Below the pieces are notes generated by a model. That model saw nothing but the letters and a program-made list of their open reading frames with translations. It did not search any database and was not told the DNA's origin. Source: Pseudomonas kermanshahensis (GTDB taxonomy: Bacteria; Pseudomonadota; Gammaproteobacteria; Pseudomonadales; Pseudomonadaceae). Taken from it: a DNA stretch of 64,000 nucleotides. Where the stretch lies: the NCBI RefSeq assembly GCF_014269205.2, contig NZ_JABWRY020000001.1, positions 682,001 through 746,000 on the forward strand, in the 5' to 3' direction. This document shows positions 1-10,461 of the stretch, one piece after another (position 1 is the stretch's first letter; each line of letters opens with the position of its first letter). The position numbers and the translations under genes were made by a program.

Positions 1-1041
1 GTCGCCCCTGATGACCTGCGCATTTTCAACAGTGGCCTGAAACTCGATGAACTGCCACGTTCCTGGGCGCATTATTCGCTGACCCTAGAGCCGCTCAACC
101 CACCCGTACTGGTGACACAGATCCGCCTGGGCGAGGGTGAGTGGCTGTACATCGCCTCGCTGCTGCCCGAGCCCTACACCGGCCTTGAGGCCGAGCGCCT
201 GCCCCGCCAGCAGATCGGTTTCATTGTGCTCACCACCGCCTTGCTGTTGCTGTTCATCGGCCTGTTGGTGCACTGGCAAAGCTGGCCACTCAAGCGCCTG
301 GCGCGCGCTGCGCGGGAGTTGTCGCTGGGCGCCGATGTGGCCCCCGTGGCCGAAGGCGGGGGCAGCGAGGTGGTTGAAGTCGGCCGGGCCTTCAACAGCA
401 TGCGCGAGCGTATCAGCCGCTACCTGACCGAACGCAGCCAGCTGTTCAGCGCTATTTCCCATGACCTGCGTACGCCCATCACGCGCTTGCGCCTGCGCGT
501 CGAACTGCTGGAAGACGAGCGCCTGCAGGCCAAGTTCAGCCAAGACCTGGATGAGCTGGAGCTGTTGGTCAAAGGCGCGTTGCAGTGTGTGAAAGACACC
601 GATATCCACGAGAACATCGAGCCGGTCGACCTTAACCAGGTGCTGGACATCCTGGCCGAGCCTTACCTTGGCGATGGCCGCATCACGGTGGAGGGCCAAG
701 CGCTGGCGCCCTACCCGGGCAAGCCGCTGGCGTTGCGCCGCTGCATCGGCAACCTGATCGACAACGCCATCAAGTACGGCGAGCGCGCGCGGTTGCGGGT
801 TATCGACAGCGCCGAGGGCTTTGTCCTGCAGGTCGATGACCACGGGCCGGGGGTGCCGCAGCAGCAGATGGAGCAGGTGTTCGAGCCGCACTTCAGGCTG
901 GCCGGGCAGCAGCAGGGGTACGGGTTGGGCTTAGGGATTGCGCGCAACATCGCCCATAGCCATGGCGGTGAAGTGAGCTTGCTCAACCTGCGCGAGGGTG
1001 GTTTGCGGGTCACGTTGTATCTGCCGCGAGGGCTGGAGTGA
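1..1041 (+). CDS. gtrS: Sensor histidine kinase GtrS (5' end outside window)
   Basis: The frame is open from base 1, so the N-terminus lies outside the window. The visible part ends a periplasmic region, then shows a membrane segment (LTTALLLLFIGLL), a HAMP-like linker, an H-box (FSAISHDLRTPITRLR), an N-box (NLIDNAIKYG) and the ATP-lid glycines (VDDHGPGVP, GYGLGLGIARN). It is thus a membrane histidine kinase. Its position directly upstream of gtsABCD is that of GtrS, the partner of GltR, known in pseudomonads to sense 2-ketogluconate or 6-phosphogluconate and control glucose uptake genes. The GltR gene would lie just upstream. The gene name rests on context; the kinase assignment rests on motifs. 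Confidence 0.9.
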   Translation, partial: VAPDDLRIFNSGLKLDELPRSWAHYSLTLEPLNPPVLVTQIRLGEGEWLYIASLLPEPYTGLEAERLPRQQIGFIVLTTALLLLFIGLLVHWQSWPLKRLARAARELSLGADVAPVAEGGGSEVVEVGRAFNSMRERISRYLTERSQLFSAISHDLRTPITRLRLRVELLEDERLQAKFSQDLDELELLVKGALQCVKDTDIHENIEPVDLNQVLDILAEPYLGDGRITVEGQALAPYPGKPLALRRCIGNLIDNAIKYGERARLRVIDSAEGFVLQVDDHGPGVPQQQMEQVFEPHFRLAGQQQGYGLGLGIARNIAHSHGGEVSLLNLREGGLRVTLYLPRGLE

Positions 1042-1060
1042 GCGTGTGTGCGGGTATCCC

Positions 1061-1090
1061 CGCGAATGTCACCAAACGATGACATTCGCG
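1061..1090. terminator. 11-bp perfect hairpin after gtrS
   Basis: CGCGAATGTCA (1061-1071) and TGACATTCGCG (1080-1090) form a perfect stem with an 8-base loop, 20 bases after the gtrS stop. No T-run follows, so it may be a factor-dependent terminator, an mRNA-stabilising hairpin or a binding site upstream of gtsA. Confidence 0.4.
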
Positions 1091-1165
1091 CATCGCTTCG
1101 TTACCTGGCGCGTCGGCTACGCCGCTTAGACTGCATGCAACGCAAGCGACCGACTTGCACGGCAT

Positions 1166-1173
1166 AACAACAA
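1166..1173 (+). promoter_or_regulatory. Candidate Crc/Hfq CA motif before gtsA
   Basis: AACAACAA fits the AANAANAA catabolite-activity motif bound by Hfq-Crc in Pseudomonas and sits next to the gtsA ribosome site (AAAGGTG). The same pattern occurs before oprB (5583-5590) and the mutarotase gene (7050-7057). This suggests translational catabolite repression of glucose use when preferred carbon sources are present. Pattern match only. Confidence 0.45.
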
Positions 1174-1186
1174 GAAAGGTGCTTCG

Positions 1187-2473
1187 ATGAATTCCACGCT
1201 CCGTCTCGCTGCCGCGATTTCCCTCGCTTCTCTGTTCCCGCTCAGCGCCCTCGCTGCCGATGCCAAAGGCAATGTCGAGGTCGTGCACTGGTGGACCTCC
1301 GGTGGTGAAAAGGCCGCTGTCGATGTGCTCAAGGCGCAAGTCGAGAAAGATGGTTTTACCTGGAAGGACGGTGCAGTTGCCGGCGGTGGCGGTGCCACGG
1401 CCATGACCGTGCTGAAAAGCCGCGCGGTGGCCGGCAACCCGCCAGGTGTCGCGCAGATCAAAGGCCCCGATATCCAGGATTGGGCCGCGACCGGCCTGCT
1501 CGACAGCGACGTGCTGAAGGACGTAGCGAAGGACGAAAAATGGGACAGCCTGCTCGACCAGAAAGTCGCTAACGTCGTCAAGTACGACGGTGACTACGTC
1601 GCCGTGCCGGTCAACATCCACCGCACCAACTGGCTGTGGATCAACCCTGAGGTCTTCAAAAAGGCCGGCATCGAAAAAGCGCCCGCGACCCTCGACGAAT
1701 TCTACGCCGCCGCCGACAAGCTCAAGGCGGCCGGCTTCATCCCGCTCGCCCACGGTGGCCAGCCGTGGCAGGACAGCACTGTCTTCGAAAGCGTGGCGCT
1801 CTCGGTGATGGGCGTGGAAGGCTACAAGAAGGCCATGGTCGACTTGGACAGCGCCACACTGACCGGCCCGGACATGATCAAGGCGTTGACCGAGCTGAAG
1901 AAGATCGCCACCTACATGGACCCTGACGGCAAAGGCCAGGACTGGAACCTAGAGGCGAACAAGGTCATCAACGGCAAGGCCGGCATGCAGATCATGGGTG
2001 ACTGGGCCAAGAGCGAGTGGACCTTGGCCAACAAGGTCGCGGGCAAAGACTACCAGTGCGTGCCGTTCCCCGGCACGAGCAATGGCTTCCTGTACAACAT
2101 CGACTCGCTGGTGGTGTTCAAGCAGAAGGACCCCGGCACGGCGGCCGGCCAGCAGGACATCGCCAGGAAGGTGCTGGGCACGGACTTCCAGAAGGTGTTC
2201 AGCACCAACAAAGGCTCGATCCCGGTGCGTAACGACATGCTCGCCGACATGGGCGCGTACGGCTTCGACGCCTGCGCCCAGACCTCGGCCAAGGACTTCC
2301 TGGCTGACGCCAAGACCGGCGGCCTGCAGCCGAGCATGGCGCACAACATGGCCACCACGCTGGCCGTGCAGGGCGCCTTCTTCGATGTGGTGACCAACTA
2401 CATCAACGACCCCAAGGCCGATCCGGCCGACGCGGCGAAGAAGTTGGCAGCGGCGATCAAGGCCGCCCAATAG
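1187..2473 (+). CDS. gtsA: Glucose/mannose ABC transporter, periplasmic binding protein
   Basis: A 428-residue family 1 extracellular solute-binding protein. Residues 1-23 form a Sec signal peptide ending SALAAD. The body starts [20 protein letters not shown], typical of sugar-binding proteins, and later has the [15 protein letters not shown] segment of the family. It captures glucose in the periplasm for GtsBC. The start is supported by AAGAAAGGTG at 1172-1181. A REP pair separates it from gtsB, which may allow the binding protein to be made in excess over the membrane components. In P. putida this gene is required for direct glucose uptake. Confidence 0.95.
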   Translation: MNSTLRLAAAISLASLFPLSALAADAKGNVEVVHWWTSGGEKAAVDVLKAQVEKDGFTWKDGAVAGGGGATAMTVLKSRAVAGNPPGVAQIKGPDIQDWAATGLLDSDVLKDVAKDEKWDSLLDQKVANVVKYDGDYVAVPVNIHRTNWLWINPEVFKKAGIEKAPATLDEFYAAADKLKAAGFIPLAHGGQPWQDSTVFESVALSVMGVEGYKKAMVDLDSATLTGPDMIKALTELKKIATYMDPDGKGQDWNLEANKVINGKAGMQIMGDWAKSEWTLANKVAGKDYQCVPFPGTSNGFLYNIDSLVVFKQKDPGTAAGQQDIARKVLGTDFQKVFSTNKGSIPVRNDMLADMGAYGFDACAQTSAKDFLADAKTGGLQPSMAHNMATTLAVQGAFFDVVTNYINDPKADPADAAKKLAAAIKAAQ

Positions 2474-2500
2474 CCAATTCCAAATCAGGCGCATTGCTCT

Positions 2501-2634
2501 TGTAGGAGCGGCCTTGCGTCGCGAAGGGCTGCGTAGCAGCCCCAGGCCCTCAAGAAAAAGACAACCCGACAGAGCGTGCAGGCTACCCGTGGGGCTGCTG
2601 CGCAGCCCTTTCGCGACGCAAGGCCGCTCCTACA
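2501..2634. repeat. REP pair between gtsA and gtsB
   Basis: Two inverted arms, 2501-2543 and 2591-2634, each carry the core GGAGCGGCCTTGCGTCGCGAA plus an internal small hairpin (GGGCTGC..GCAGCCC). This is a P. putida-type REP doublet. Lying inside an operon after the binding-protein gene, it could protect the upstream gtsA message or attenuate transcription into gtsB. Confidence 0.85.
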
Positions 2635-2662
2635 CAAGTGAGCAACGCCTTTAAGGTGATCT

Positions 2663-3571
2663 ATGACCACAACCACCGCCCAATTGCGGGCCTCACCCCT
2701 GGACGCTCTCCAGCGCTGGCTACCCAAACTGGTACTGGCACCGAGCATGTTCATCGTCCTGGTCGGCTTCTACGGCTACATCCTGTGGACCTTCGTGCTG
2801 TCGTTCACCACCTCGACGTTCTTGCCCACCTACAAGTGGGCGGGTTTGGCGCAGTACGCGCGGCTGTTCGACAACGACCGCTGGTGGGTGGCGAGCAAGA
2901 ACCTGCTGCTGTTCGGCGGCCTGTTCATCGCCATCAGTCTCGCCATTGGCGTGTTGCTGGCGGTGCTGCTGGACCAGCGCATCCGCCGCGAAGGCTTCAT
3001 CCGCACTATCTACCTGTACCCCATGGCCCTGTCGATGATCGTCACCGGCACCGCCTGGAAGTGGCTGCTCAACCCCGGCATGGGCTTGGACAAATTGCTG
3101 CGCGACTGGGGCTGGGAAGGTTTTCGCCTGGACTGGCTGATCGACCCTGACCGAGTGGTGTACTGCCTGGTGATCGCCGCGGTGTGGCAGGCCTCTGGCT
3201 TCATCATGGCGATGTTCCTGGCGGGCCTGCGTGGCGTCGATCAGTCGATCATCCGCGCCGCCCAGATGGACGGCGCCAGCCTGCCGCGCATCTACTGGAC
3301 CGTGGTGCTGCCAAGCCTGCGTCCGGTGTTTTTCAGTGCGCTGATGATCCTCTCGCACATCGCCATCAAGAGCTTCGACCTGGTGGCGGCAATGACCGCC
3401 GGTGGCCCGGGGTACTCCTCTGACCTGCCAGCGATGTTCATGTATTCGTTCACCTTCAGCCGCGGCCAGATGGGCATGGGCTCGGCCAGCGCCATCCTCA
3501 TGCTCGGGGCGATCCTGGCGATCCTCGTGCCTTACCTGTACTCGGAGCTGCGGAGCAAACGCCATGCATAG
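2663..3571 (+). CDS. gtsB: Glucose ABC transporter permease GtsB
   Basis: A 302-residue MalF-type permease with about six hydrophobic segments. It carries the EAA loop (AAQMDGASLPRIYWTVVLPSL, residues about 206-226) that contacts the ATPase. It forms the inner-membrane channel with GtsC. ATG 2663 is preceded by AAGGTG five bases upstream. The gene overlaps gtsC by 8 bases, indicating translational coupling. Confidence 0.95.
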   Translation: MTTTTAQLRASPLDALQRWLPKLVLAPSMFIVLVGFYGYILWTFVLSFTTSTFLPTYKWAGLAQYARLFDNDRWWVASKNLLLFGGLFIAISLAIGVLLAVLLDQRIRREGFIRTIYLYPMALSMIVTGTAWKWLLNPGMGLDKLLRDWGWEGFRLDWLIDPDRVVYCLVIAAVWQASGFIMAMFLAGLRGVDQSIIRAAQMDGASLPRIYWTVVLPSLRPVFFSALMILSHIAIKSFDLVAAMTAGGPGYSSDLPAMFMYSFTFSRGQMGMGSASAILMLGAILAILVPYLYSELRSKRHA

Positions 3572-4409
3572 CCCTGCTGACAAACCGGCGCTGAGCCTCG
3601 GCCGCCTGGCCATCCACGCGGTACTGCTGCTTGCGGTGGTGCTGTACCTGGTACCGCTGGTGGTGATGCTGCTGACCAGCTTCAAAACCCCGGAAGACAT
3701 CAGCACCGGCAACCTGCTGAGCTGGCCGACGGTGGTCAGCGGCATTGGCTGGGTCAAGGCCTGGGGTACCGTCAGTGGTTACTTCTGGAACTCGATCTTG
3801 ATCACCGTACCGGCGGTGCTGATCTCCACGGCCATTGGCGCGCTGAATGGCTATGTGTTGTCGATGTGGCGCTTCCGCGGTTCGCAGCTGTTCTTCGGTT
3901 TGCTGTTGTTCGGCTGCTTCCTGCCGTTCCAGACCGTGCTGCTGCCAGCCTCGTTCACCCTCGGCAAGCTCGGCCTGGCCAGCACCACCGGTGGCCTGGT
4001 GCTGGTGCACGTGGTCTACGGCCTGGCCTTCACCACGCTGTTCTTTCGCAACTTCTACGTGAGCATCCCCGATGCGCTGGTCAAGGCCGCGCGCCTGGAC
4101 GGTGCCGGGTTTTTCACCATTTTCCGCCGCATCATCCTGCCGATGTCGACACCGATCATCATGGTCTGCCTGATCTGGCAGTTCACCCAGATCTGGAACG
4201 ACTTCCTGTTCGGCGTGGTGTTCTCCAGCGGCGACTCGCAACCGATCACCGTGGCCCTCAACAACCTGGTCAACACCAGCACCGGGGCCAAGGAATACAA
4301 CGTCGACATGGCGGCGGCGATGATCGCCGGCCTGCCAACCCTGCTGGTCTATGTGGTGGCAGGCAAGTATTTCGTCCGCGGCCTCACGGCCGGCGCCGTC
4401 AAGGGGTAA
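3564..4409 (+). CDS. gtsC: Glucose ABC transporter permease GtsC
   Basis: A 281-residue MalG-type permease starting MHSPADKPALSLGRLAIH. It has about six membrane segments and the EAA loop KAARLDGAGFFTIFRRIILP. A longer open frame upstream lies inside gtsB and is not used; ATG 3564 overlaps the gtsB stop by 8 bases. The C-terminus AGKYFVRGLTAGAVKG is typical of carbohydrate importer G-type permeases. It pairs with GtsB to form the glucose channel. Confidence 0.95.
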   Translation: MHSPADKPALSLGRLAIHAVLLLAVVLYLVPLVVMLLTSFKTPEDISTGNLLSWPTVVSGIGWVKAWGTVSGYFWNSILITVPAVLISTAIGALNGYVLSMWRFRGSQLFFGLLLFGCFLPFQTVLLPASFTLGKLGLASTTGGLVLVHVVYGLAFTTLFFRNFYVSIPDALVKAARLDGAGFFTIFRRIILPMSTPIIMVCLIWQFTQIWNDFLFGVVFSSGDSQPITVALNNLVNTSTGAKEYNVDMAAAMIAGLPTLLVYVVAGKYFVRGLTAGAVKG

Positions 4410-4412
4410 GTC

Positions 4413-5567
4413 ATGGCAACGCTTGAACTTCGCAATGTGAACAAGACCTACGGCAGCGGCCTGCCGGACACCCTCAAGGACATCCAGCTGTCGATCAAGG
4501 ACGGCGAGTTCCTGATCTTGGTCGGCCCTTCGGGCTGTGGCAAGTCGACCTTGATGAACTGCATCGCCGGCCTCGAGCACATCAGCGGCGGCGCGATCCT
4601 GATCGATGACCAGGACGTCAGCGGCATGAGCCCCAAGGACCGGGACATCGCCATGGTGTTCCAGTCCTACGCGCTGTACCCGACCATGAGCGTGCGCGAG
4701 AACATCGAGTTTGGCCTGAAGATTCGCAAGATGCCCCAGGCTGCCATCGACGAAGAGGTGGCGCGGGTGGCCAAGCTGCTGCAGATCGAGCACCTGCTGG
4801 CGCGCAAGCCGGCGCAGTTGTCCGGTGGCCAGCAGCAGCGTGTGGCCATGGGCCGGGCGCTGGCGCGGCGGCCGAAGATCTACCTGTTTGACGAACCGCT
4901 TTCCAACCTCGACGCCAAGCTGCGGGTCGAGATGCGCACCGAAATGAAACTGATGCACCAGCGCCTGAAGACCACCACGGTGTATGTCACCCACGACCAG
5001 ATCGAAGCCATGACCCTGGGCGACAAAGTGGCGGTAATGAAGGACGGCATCATCCAGCAGTTCGGCACCCCGCAGCAGATCTACAACGACCCGGCCAACC
5101 AGTTCGTCGCCAGCTTCATCGGCTCGCCGCCGATGAACTTCATCCCAGCTCGCCTGGCCCGGCAAGAGGGGCGCCTGCTGGCGCTGCTCGACAGCGGCCA
5201 AGCGCGCTGCGAGCTGCCCTTGGGCCTGGCCAGTGATGAATTGGACGGGCGCGAGATCATCCTCGGCATCCGCCCCGAGCAGATCGCCCTTGGCACGGGG
5301 GAGGGCAACGGCCTGCCCGGCATTCGCGCCGACGTGCAGGTGACCGAGCCCACCGGGCCTGACCTGCTGGTGTTCGTCACCCTCAACCAGACCAAGGTCT
5401 GCTGCCGCCTGGCCCCGGATGTGGCGTGCCGGGTTGGCGACAGCCTCAACCTGCAATTCGACCCGGCGCGGGTGCTGCTGTTCGACGCCGCCAGCGGTGA
5501 GCGCCTGGACGTGAGCACCGCCAACGCTTCAGTGAAGGACAACGTGACTCACTTCAAGAGCCGTTGA
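4413..5567 (+). CDS. gtsD: Glucose ABC transporter ATP-binding subunit GtsD
   Basis: A 384-residue MalK/UgpC-type ATPase. Visible motifs: Walker A (GPSGCGKST), Q-loop (MVFQSYALYP), signature (LSGGQQQRVAMGRALA), Walker B (IYLFDEPLSNLD) and H-loop (VYVTHDQIEAMTLGD). A C-terminal regulatory TOBE region follows from residue about 235 (IGSPPMNFIPARL). It powers GtsBC. It begins 3 bases after gtsC, and oprB follows 41 bases downstream, so the whole glucose uptake set is probably one transcript. Confidence 0.96.
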   Translation: MATLELRNVNKTYGSGLPDTLKDIQLSIKDGEFLILVGPSGCGKSTLMNCIAGLEHISGGAILIDDQDVSGMSPKDRDIAMVFQSYALYPTMSVRENIEFGLKIRKMPQAAIDEEVARVAKLLQIEHLLARKPAQLSGGQQQRVAMGRALARRPKIYLFDEPLSNLDAKLRVEMRTEMKLMHQRLKTTTVYVTHDQIEAMTLGDKVAVMKDGIIQQFGTPQQIYNDPANQFVASFIGSPPMNFIPARLARQEGRLLALLDSGQARCELPLGLASDELDGREIILGIRPEQIALGTGEGNGLPGIRADVQVTEPTGPDLLVFVTLNQTKVCCRLAPDVACRVGDSLNLQFDPARVLLFDAASGERLDVSTANASVKDNVTHFKSR

Positions 5568-5582
5568 ATCGTCTACACCATC

Positions 5583-5590
5583 AATAAGAA
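5583..5590 (+). promoter_or_regulatory. Candidate Crc/Hfq CA motif before oprB
   Basis: AATAAGAA fits AANAANAA and lies just upstream of the AAAGAGGA ribosome site of oprB. Pattern match only; see the similar sites before gtsA and the mutarotase gene. Confidence 0.4.
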
Positions 5591-5608
5591 AAAAGAGGAC
5601 GCAAAGGG

Positions 5609-6952
5609 ATGGAACAGCGCAATCGCATCAAGACCTTGGGCTCATTGGCCTTGCTTGCCGTGGTGGGCAGCAGTGGGGCGCAGGCCGCCGAGGCTTTCTC
5701 CAGCGAGTCAAAATGGATGACCGGCGACTGGGGCGGCACCCGCACCGAGCTGCTGGAAAAAGGCTACGACTTCACCCTCGACTACGTCGGCGAAGTGGCC
5801 GGTAACCTCAACGGCGGCTACAACGACGACAAGACGGCGCGCTACAGCGACCAGTTTGCCCTTGGCGCGCACTTGGACTTGCAGAAGATCCTGGGTTGGC
5901 ACGATGCCGAATTCAAATTGGCGATCACCGAGCGCAGCGGCCGCAACCTGTCCAACGACCGCATCAGCGACCCGCGTGCCGGGCAATTCAGCTCGGTGCA
6001 GGAAGTGTGGGGGCGCGGCCAGACCTGGCGGCTGACGCAGATGTGGGTCAAGCAGAAGTACTTCGACGGGGCGCTAGACGTCAAGTTCGGCCGCTTCGGC
6101 GAAGGCGAGGACTTCAACAGCTTCCCCTGCGACTTCCAGAACCTGGCGTTCTGCGGCTCGCAGGTAGGTAACTGGGTGGGTGGCATCTGGTACAACTGGC
6201 CGGTCAGCCAGTGGGCGCTGCGGGTCAAGTACAACATCACGCCGGAATTCTTCGTCCAGGTCGGCGCCTTCGAGCAAAACCCCTCGAACCTTGAAACCGG
6301 TAACGGCTTCAAACTCAGCGGCAGCGGCACCAAGGGTGCGATCCTGCCGGTGGAGGCGGTGTGGTCGCCCAAGGTCAATGGCCTGCCGGGTGAATACCGC
6401 CTGGGTTACTACTACAGCACGGCCAAGGCCGACGACGTGTACGACGACGTCAATGGCAACCCGCAGGCCCTGACGGGCGCGGCTTTCAAGTCGCATTCGA
6501 GCAAGCACGGTTGGTGGGTGGTGGCGCAGCAGCAGGTCACGGCCCACGGCGGTGACGTCAACCGTGGCCTCAGCCTGTTCGCCAACTTTACCGTGCACGA
6601 CAAGGCCACCAACGTGGTCGACAACTACCAGCAGGTCGGCCTGGTGTACAAGGGCGCCTTCGATGCTCGGCCCAAGGATGACATCGGCTTTGGCGTCGCG
6701 CGGATCCACGTCAACGACGACGTGAAGAAGCGCGCCGAGCTGCTCAATGGCCAGAGCGGCATCAACGACTACGACAACCCAGGCTTCGTGCCGCTGCAGC
6801 GCACCGAGTACAACGCCGAGCTCTATTACGGCTTCCACGTCACCAACTGGCTGACGGTGCGCCCGAACCTTCAGTACATCAAGAGCCCCGGTGGTGTGGA
6901 TGAGGTGGATAACGCGCTGGTCGCGGGCTTGAAGATTCAGTCGTCATTCTGA
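5609..6952 (+). CDS. oprB: Carbohydrate-selective porin OprB
   Basis: A 447-residue outer-membrane porin of the OprB family. A signal peptide ends GAQAAEAF near residue 27. The mature start (KWMTGDWGGTRTELLEKGYDF) is the hallmark of OprB, and the protein ends in aromatic phenylalanine (GLKIQSSF), as beta-barrels do. It admits glucose and related sugars to the periplasm for GtsA. A good ribosome site (AAAGAGGA) precedes ATG 5609. It is last in the gts transcript. Confidence 0.95.
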   Translation: MEQRNRIKTLGSLALLAVVGSSGAQAAEAFSSESKWMTGDWGGTRTELLEKGYDFTLDYVGEVAGNLNGGYNDDKTARYSDQFALGAHLDLQKILGWHDAEFKLAITERSGRNLSNDRISDPRAGQFSSVQEVWGRGQTWRLTQMWVKQKYFDGALDVKFGRFGEGEDFNSFPCDFQNLAFCGSQVGNWVGGIWYNWPVSQWALRVKYNITPEFFVQVGAFEQNPSNLETGNGFKLSGSGTKGAILPVEAVWSPKVNGLPGEYRLGYYYSTAKADDVYDDVNGNPQALTGAAFKSHSSKHGWWVVAQQQVTAHGGDVNRGLSLFANFTVHDKATNVVDNYQQVGLVYKGAFDARPKDDIGFGVARIHVNDDVKKRAELLNGQSGINDYDNPGFVPLQRTEYNAELYYGFHVTNWLTVRPNLQYIKSPGGVDEVDNALVAGLKIQSSF

Positions 6953-6999
6953 GGGCATTTGTTGTAAATTTACGCCAATCCATTTTCGGCTCCCGGCAT

Positions 7000-7016
7000 C
7001 CACTGGCTTGCAGTGG
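7000..7016. terminator. Hairpin after oprB
   Basis: CCACTG (7000-7005) and CAGTGG (7011-7016) form a stem flanked by partial CCCG/CGGG pairing. No T-run follows. It lies between oprB and the mutarotase gene and may partly terminate or stabilise the gts-oprB message. Confidence 0.3.
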
Positions 7017-7049
7017 TTGTCGGGGATAGGCCGAGACAGCGCTATCTCA

Positions 7050-7057
7050 AACAACAA
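7050..7057 (+). promoter_or_regulatory. Candidate Crc/Hfq CA motif before the mutarotase gene
   Basis: AACAACAA fits AANAANAA and is just upstream of the AAGAG ribosome site. Pattern match only. Confidence 0.35.
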
Positions 7058-7069
7058 GAGCTCTGAACC

Positions 7070-7924
7070 ATGCCCGAACATCCGCTACATCGCTTCTTTT
7101 CCTCGCAACGGCCCCGGCCGACGTTCGAGTGGGAGCGTTACCAGCAGCGCGATGTGCTGATCATCGACCACCCCCGTTGCCAGGCGGTATTCAGCCGGCA
7201 GGGTGCGCAGTTGCTGCACTTTCAACCGGCCGGCGAACGGCCTTGGCTGTGGTGCGCCGAACAGTGGCCGCAAGTGGGGGCCATTCGTGGCGGTGTGCCG
7301 GTGTGTTGGCCCTGGTATGGCCGCCACCCCAGCGAAGACTTGTGGCCGGCCCATGGCTGGGCGCGCCTGCTCGACTGGAAGCTGGTGGACAGCCGCGAGG
7401 ATGAAGAGGGTGTGACGCTGAAGTGGCGGTTGGACCTGTGCGACTGGCAAGTCGACCTGCATGCGCGGCTGGGCAGCCGTATGGAGCTGAGCCTGAGCAC
7501 CGAGCACCAGGACAGCGAACCCTGCCAGCTGAGCCATGCGCTGCTGGCGTACTGGCGTATCAGTGACGTGTCCGAGATAGCGCTGTCTGGGCTTGAGGAT
7601 ATCGAAGGTTACGACCGCCTGAACCGCCAGGCCTGCCGCGAAGATGGCGCGCTGAAGCTCAAGGGCGGCTGCCAGAAAGTGTACCCGGGCACCCCGCGGG
7701 TGCAGCTACAGGACCCGGCCTGGCAGCGGGAGCTGTGCATCGATACCGGTGACAGCGACGATACCGTGGTCTGGCACCCGGGCAATCGCCCGCTGATGGG
7801 CGTGAGCGGTCGCGAGTGCCTGGGCTTTGTTTGTGTCGAAGCCGCCAGTGGCAGTGGCGAGGGCCTCAGCCTGGCCCCGGGGCAGCGTGCCCACTTGCGT
7901 TTGCAGGCGCACCGGCTCAGTTGA
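7070..7924 (+). CDS. D-hexose-6-phosphate mutarotase (YeaD-like)
   Basis: A 284-residue aldose-1-epimerase superfamily protein of the hexose-6-phosphate group. Family features are [42 protein letters not shown] and the late [12 protein letters not shown] and [11 protein letters not shown] segments. It interconverts alpha and beta anomers of glucose-6-phosphate, feeding Zwf, which uses one anomer. Its place between oprB and hexR-zwf supports this role. It is convergent with hexR, and the two 3' ends overlap by 8 bases. Confidence 0.88.
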   Translation: MPEHPLHRFFSSQRPRPTFEWERYQQRDVLIIDHPRCQAVFSRQGAQLLHFQPAGERPWLWCAEQWPQVGAIRGGVPVCWPWYGRHPSEDLWPAHGWARLLDWKLVDSREDEEGVTLKWRLDLCDWQVDLHARLGSRMELSLSTEHQDSEPCQLSHALLAYWRISDVSEIALSGLEDIEGYDRLNRQACREDGALKLKGGCQKVYPGTPRVQLQDPAWQRELCIDTGDSDDTVVWHPGNRPLMGVSGRECLGFVCVEAASGSGEGLSLAPGQRAHLRLQAHRLS

Positions 7925-8789
7925 GCTCGTCGTCCTCGATCGGGTAGCGGCTGGCGTTGAGGCTTTCCTTGATCTTGCGCAGGTGCGGCTGGAAGTCCAC
8001 GCCGCGGCGCAGGGTCATGCCGGTGGCCAGCACGTCGAGCACGGTCAGCTGGATGATCCGCGAGGTCATCGGCATGTAGATGTCGGTGTCTTCTGGCAAC
8101 GGAATGTGCAGGCTCAGGCTGCAGGCCTGGGCCAGCGGCGAGCCGGCAGCGGTCAGGCCAAGTACCGAGGCGCCGTTTTCGCGGGCCACGCGTGCCACCT
8201 CGACCAGCTCACGGGTACGGCCGGTGTAGGAGATGATCACGAACAGGTCGCCGGTGTGGGCCACCGAGGCCAGCATGCGTTGCATCAGCACGTCGGCGTG
8301 GGCCGACACCGCCAGGTTGAAGCGGAAGAACTTGTGCTGGGCGTCCAGCGCCACGGGGGCCGAGGCACCCAGGCCGAAGAAGTGGATCTGCCGGGCCTGG
8401 ATCATCATGTCCACGGCGCGGCTGACCTGCTGCGGGTCGAGTTGCTGGCAGGCACTGTCGAGCGAGGCGATGGCGCTGCCGAAAATCTTCTGGGTGTAGG
8501 CGGCAGGGTCATCGTCGGCCTCGACCGCGCGGCTGACATAGGCAGCGCCACTGGCCAGGCTCTGCGCCAGTTGCAGCTTGAGCTCGGGGTAGCCGCTGAC
8601 GCCGAACGAACGGCAGAAGCGGTTGACGGTCGGTTCGCTGACCTTGGCCGCCTGGGCCAGCGCAGCAATGCTGAACCGGGTGGCTTGTTGTGGGTTGAGC
8701 AGGATGACTTCGGCGACTTTGCGTTCGGCCTTGTTCAGCTCGTCGAGGCGTCCCTGGATCTGTTCCAGGAGGTTTCGCACGCGGTCCAT
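7917..8789 (-). CDS. hexR: HexR, RpiR-family repressor of central glucose metabolism
   Basis: A 290-residue RpiR-type regulator: N-terminal helix-turn-helix ([20 protein letters not shown]) and a C-terminal SIS sugar-phosphate domain (residues about 120-260, [36 protein letters not shown]). HexR binds 2-keto-3-deoxy-6-phosphogluconate and then releases zwf, edd and gap operators. I chose the start [13 protein letters not shown] at 8789; a longer in-frame ATG (8846) adds 19 unconserved residues. It is divergent from zwf, with a matching operator between them. Confidence 0.94.
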   Translation of the reverse strand: MDRVRNLLEQIQGRLDELNKAERKVAEVILLNPQQATRFSIAALAQAAKVSEPTVNRFCRSFGVSGYPELKLQLAQSLASGAAYVSRAVEADDDPAAYTQKIFGSAIASLDSACQQLDPQQVSRAVDMMIQARQIHFFGLGASAPVALDAQHKFFRFNLAVSAHADVLMQRMLASVAHTGDLFVIISYTGRTRELVEVARVARENGASVLGLTAAGSPLAQACSLSLHIPLPEDTDIYMPMTSRIIQLTVLDVLATGMTLRRGVDFQPHLRKIKESLNASRYPIEDDELN

Positions 8790-8903
8790 GGGTGTGTCCT
8801 TGGGTCGGGAAGACAGCCGGCTGACGGAGCAGCAGGCCTTTTGCACGGTCGTCTATCGTACTGTCGGTGCGTGTGGCGCACCACTTGTCTGTAATACTCG
8901 TCG

Positions 8904-8930
8904 GTAATGTTGTTAGTTTTACTACATTAC
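8904..8930. promoter_or_regulatory. HexR operator upstream of zwf
   Basis: GTAATGT (8904-8910) and ACATTAC (8924-8930) are perfect inverted repeats. Inside, the minus strand reads TGTAGTAAAACTAACA, close to the known HexR palindrome (TGTARTNNNNNTTACA type). It lies about 60 bases before zwf and about 115 before hexR, so HexR can repress zwf and possibly itself. Confidence 0.75.
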
Positions 8931-8991
8931 CCCTTGAAAACCGTATGTGAAAGCGGTATTCCTAGACCAACTTTAGGAAAGAACCAACATC

Positions 8992-10447
<1,456 letters not shown>

Positions 10448-10461
<14 letters not shown>

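Noticed and set aside
3498..5456. A 652-residue open frame opposite gtsC/gtsD
   Set aside because: Antisense shadow of recognised transporter genes; His/Gln-rich low-complexity composition and no motifs.
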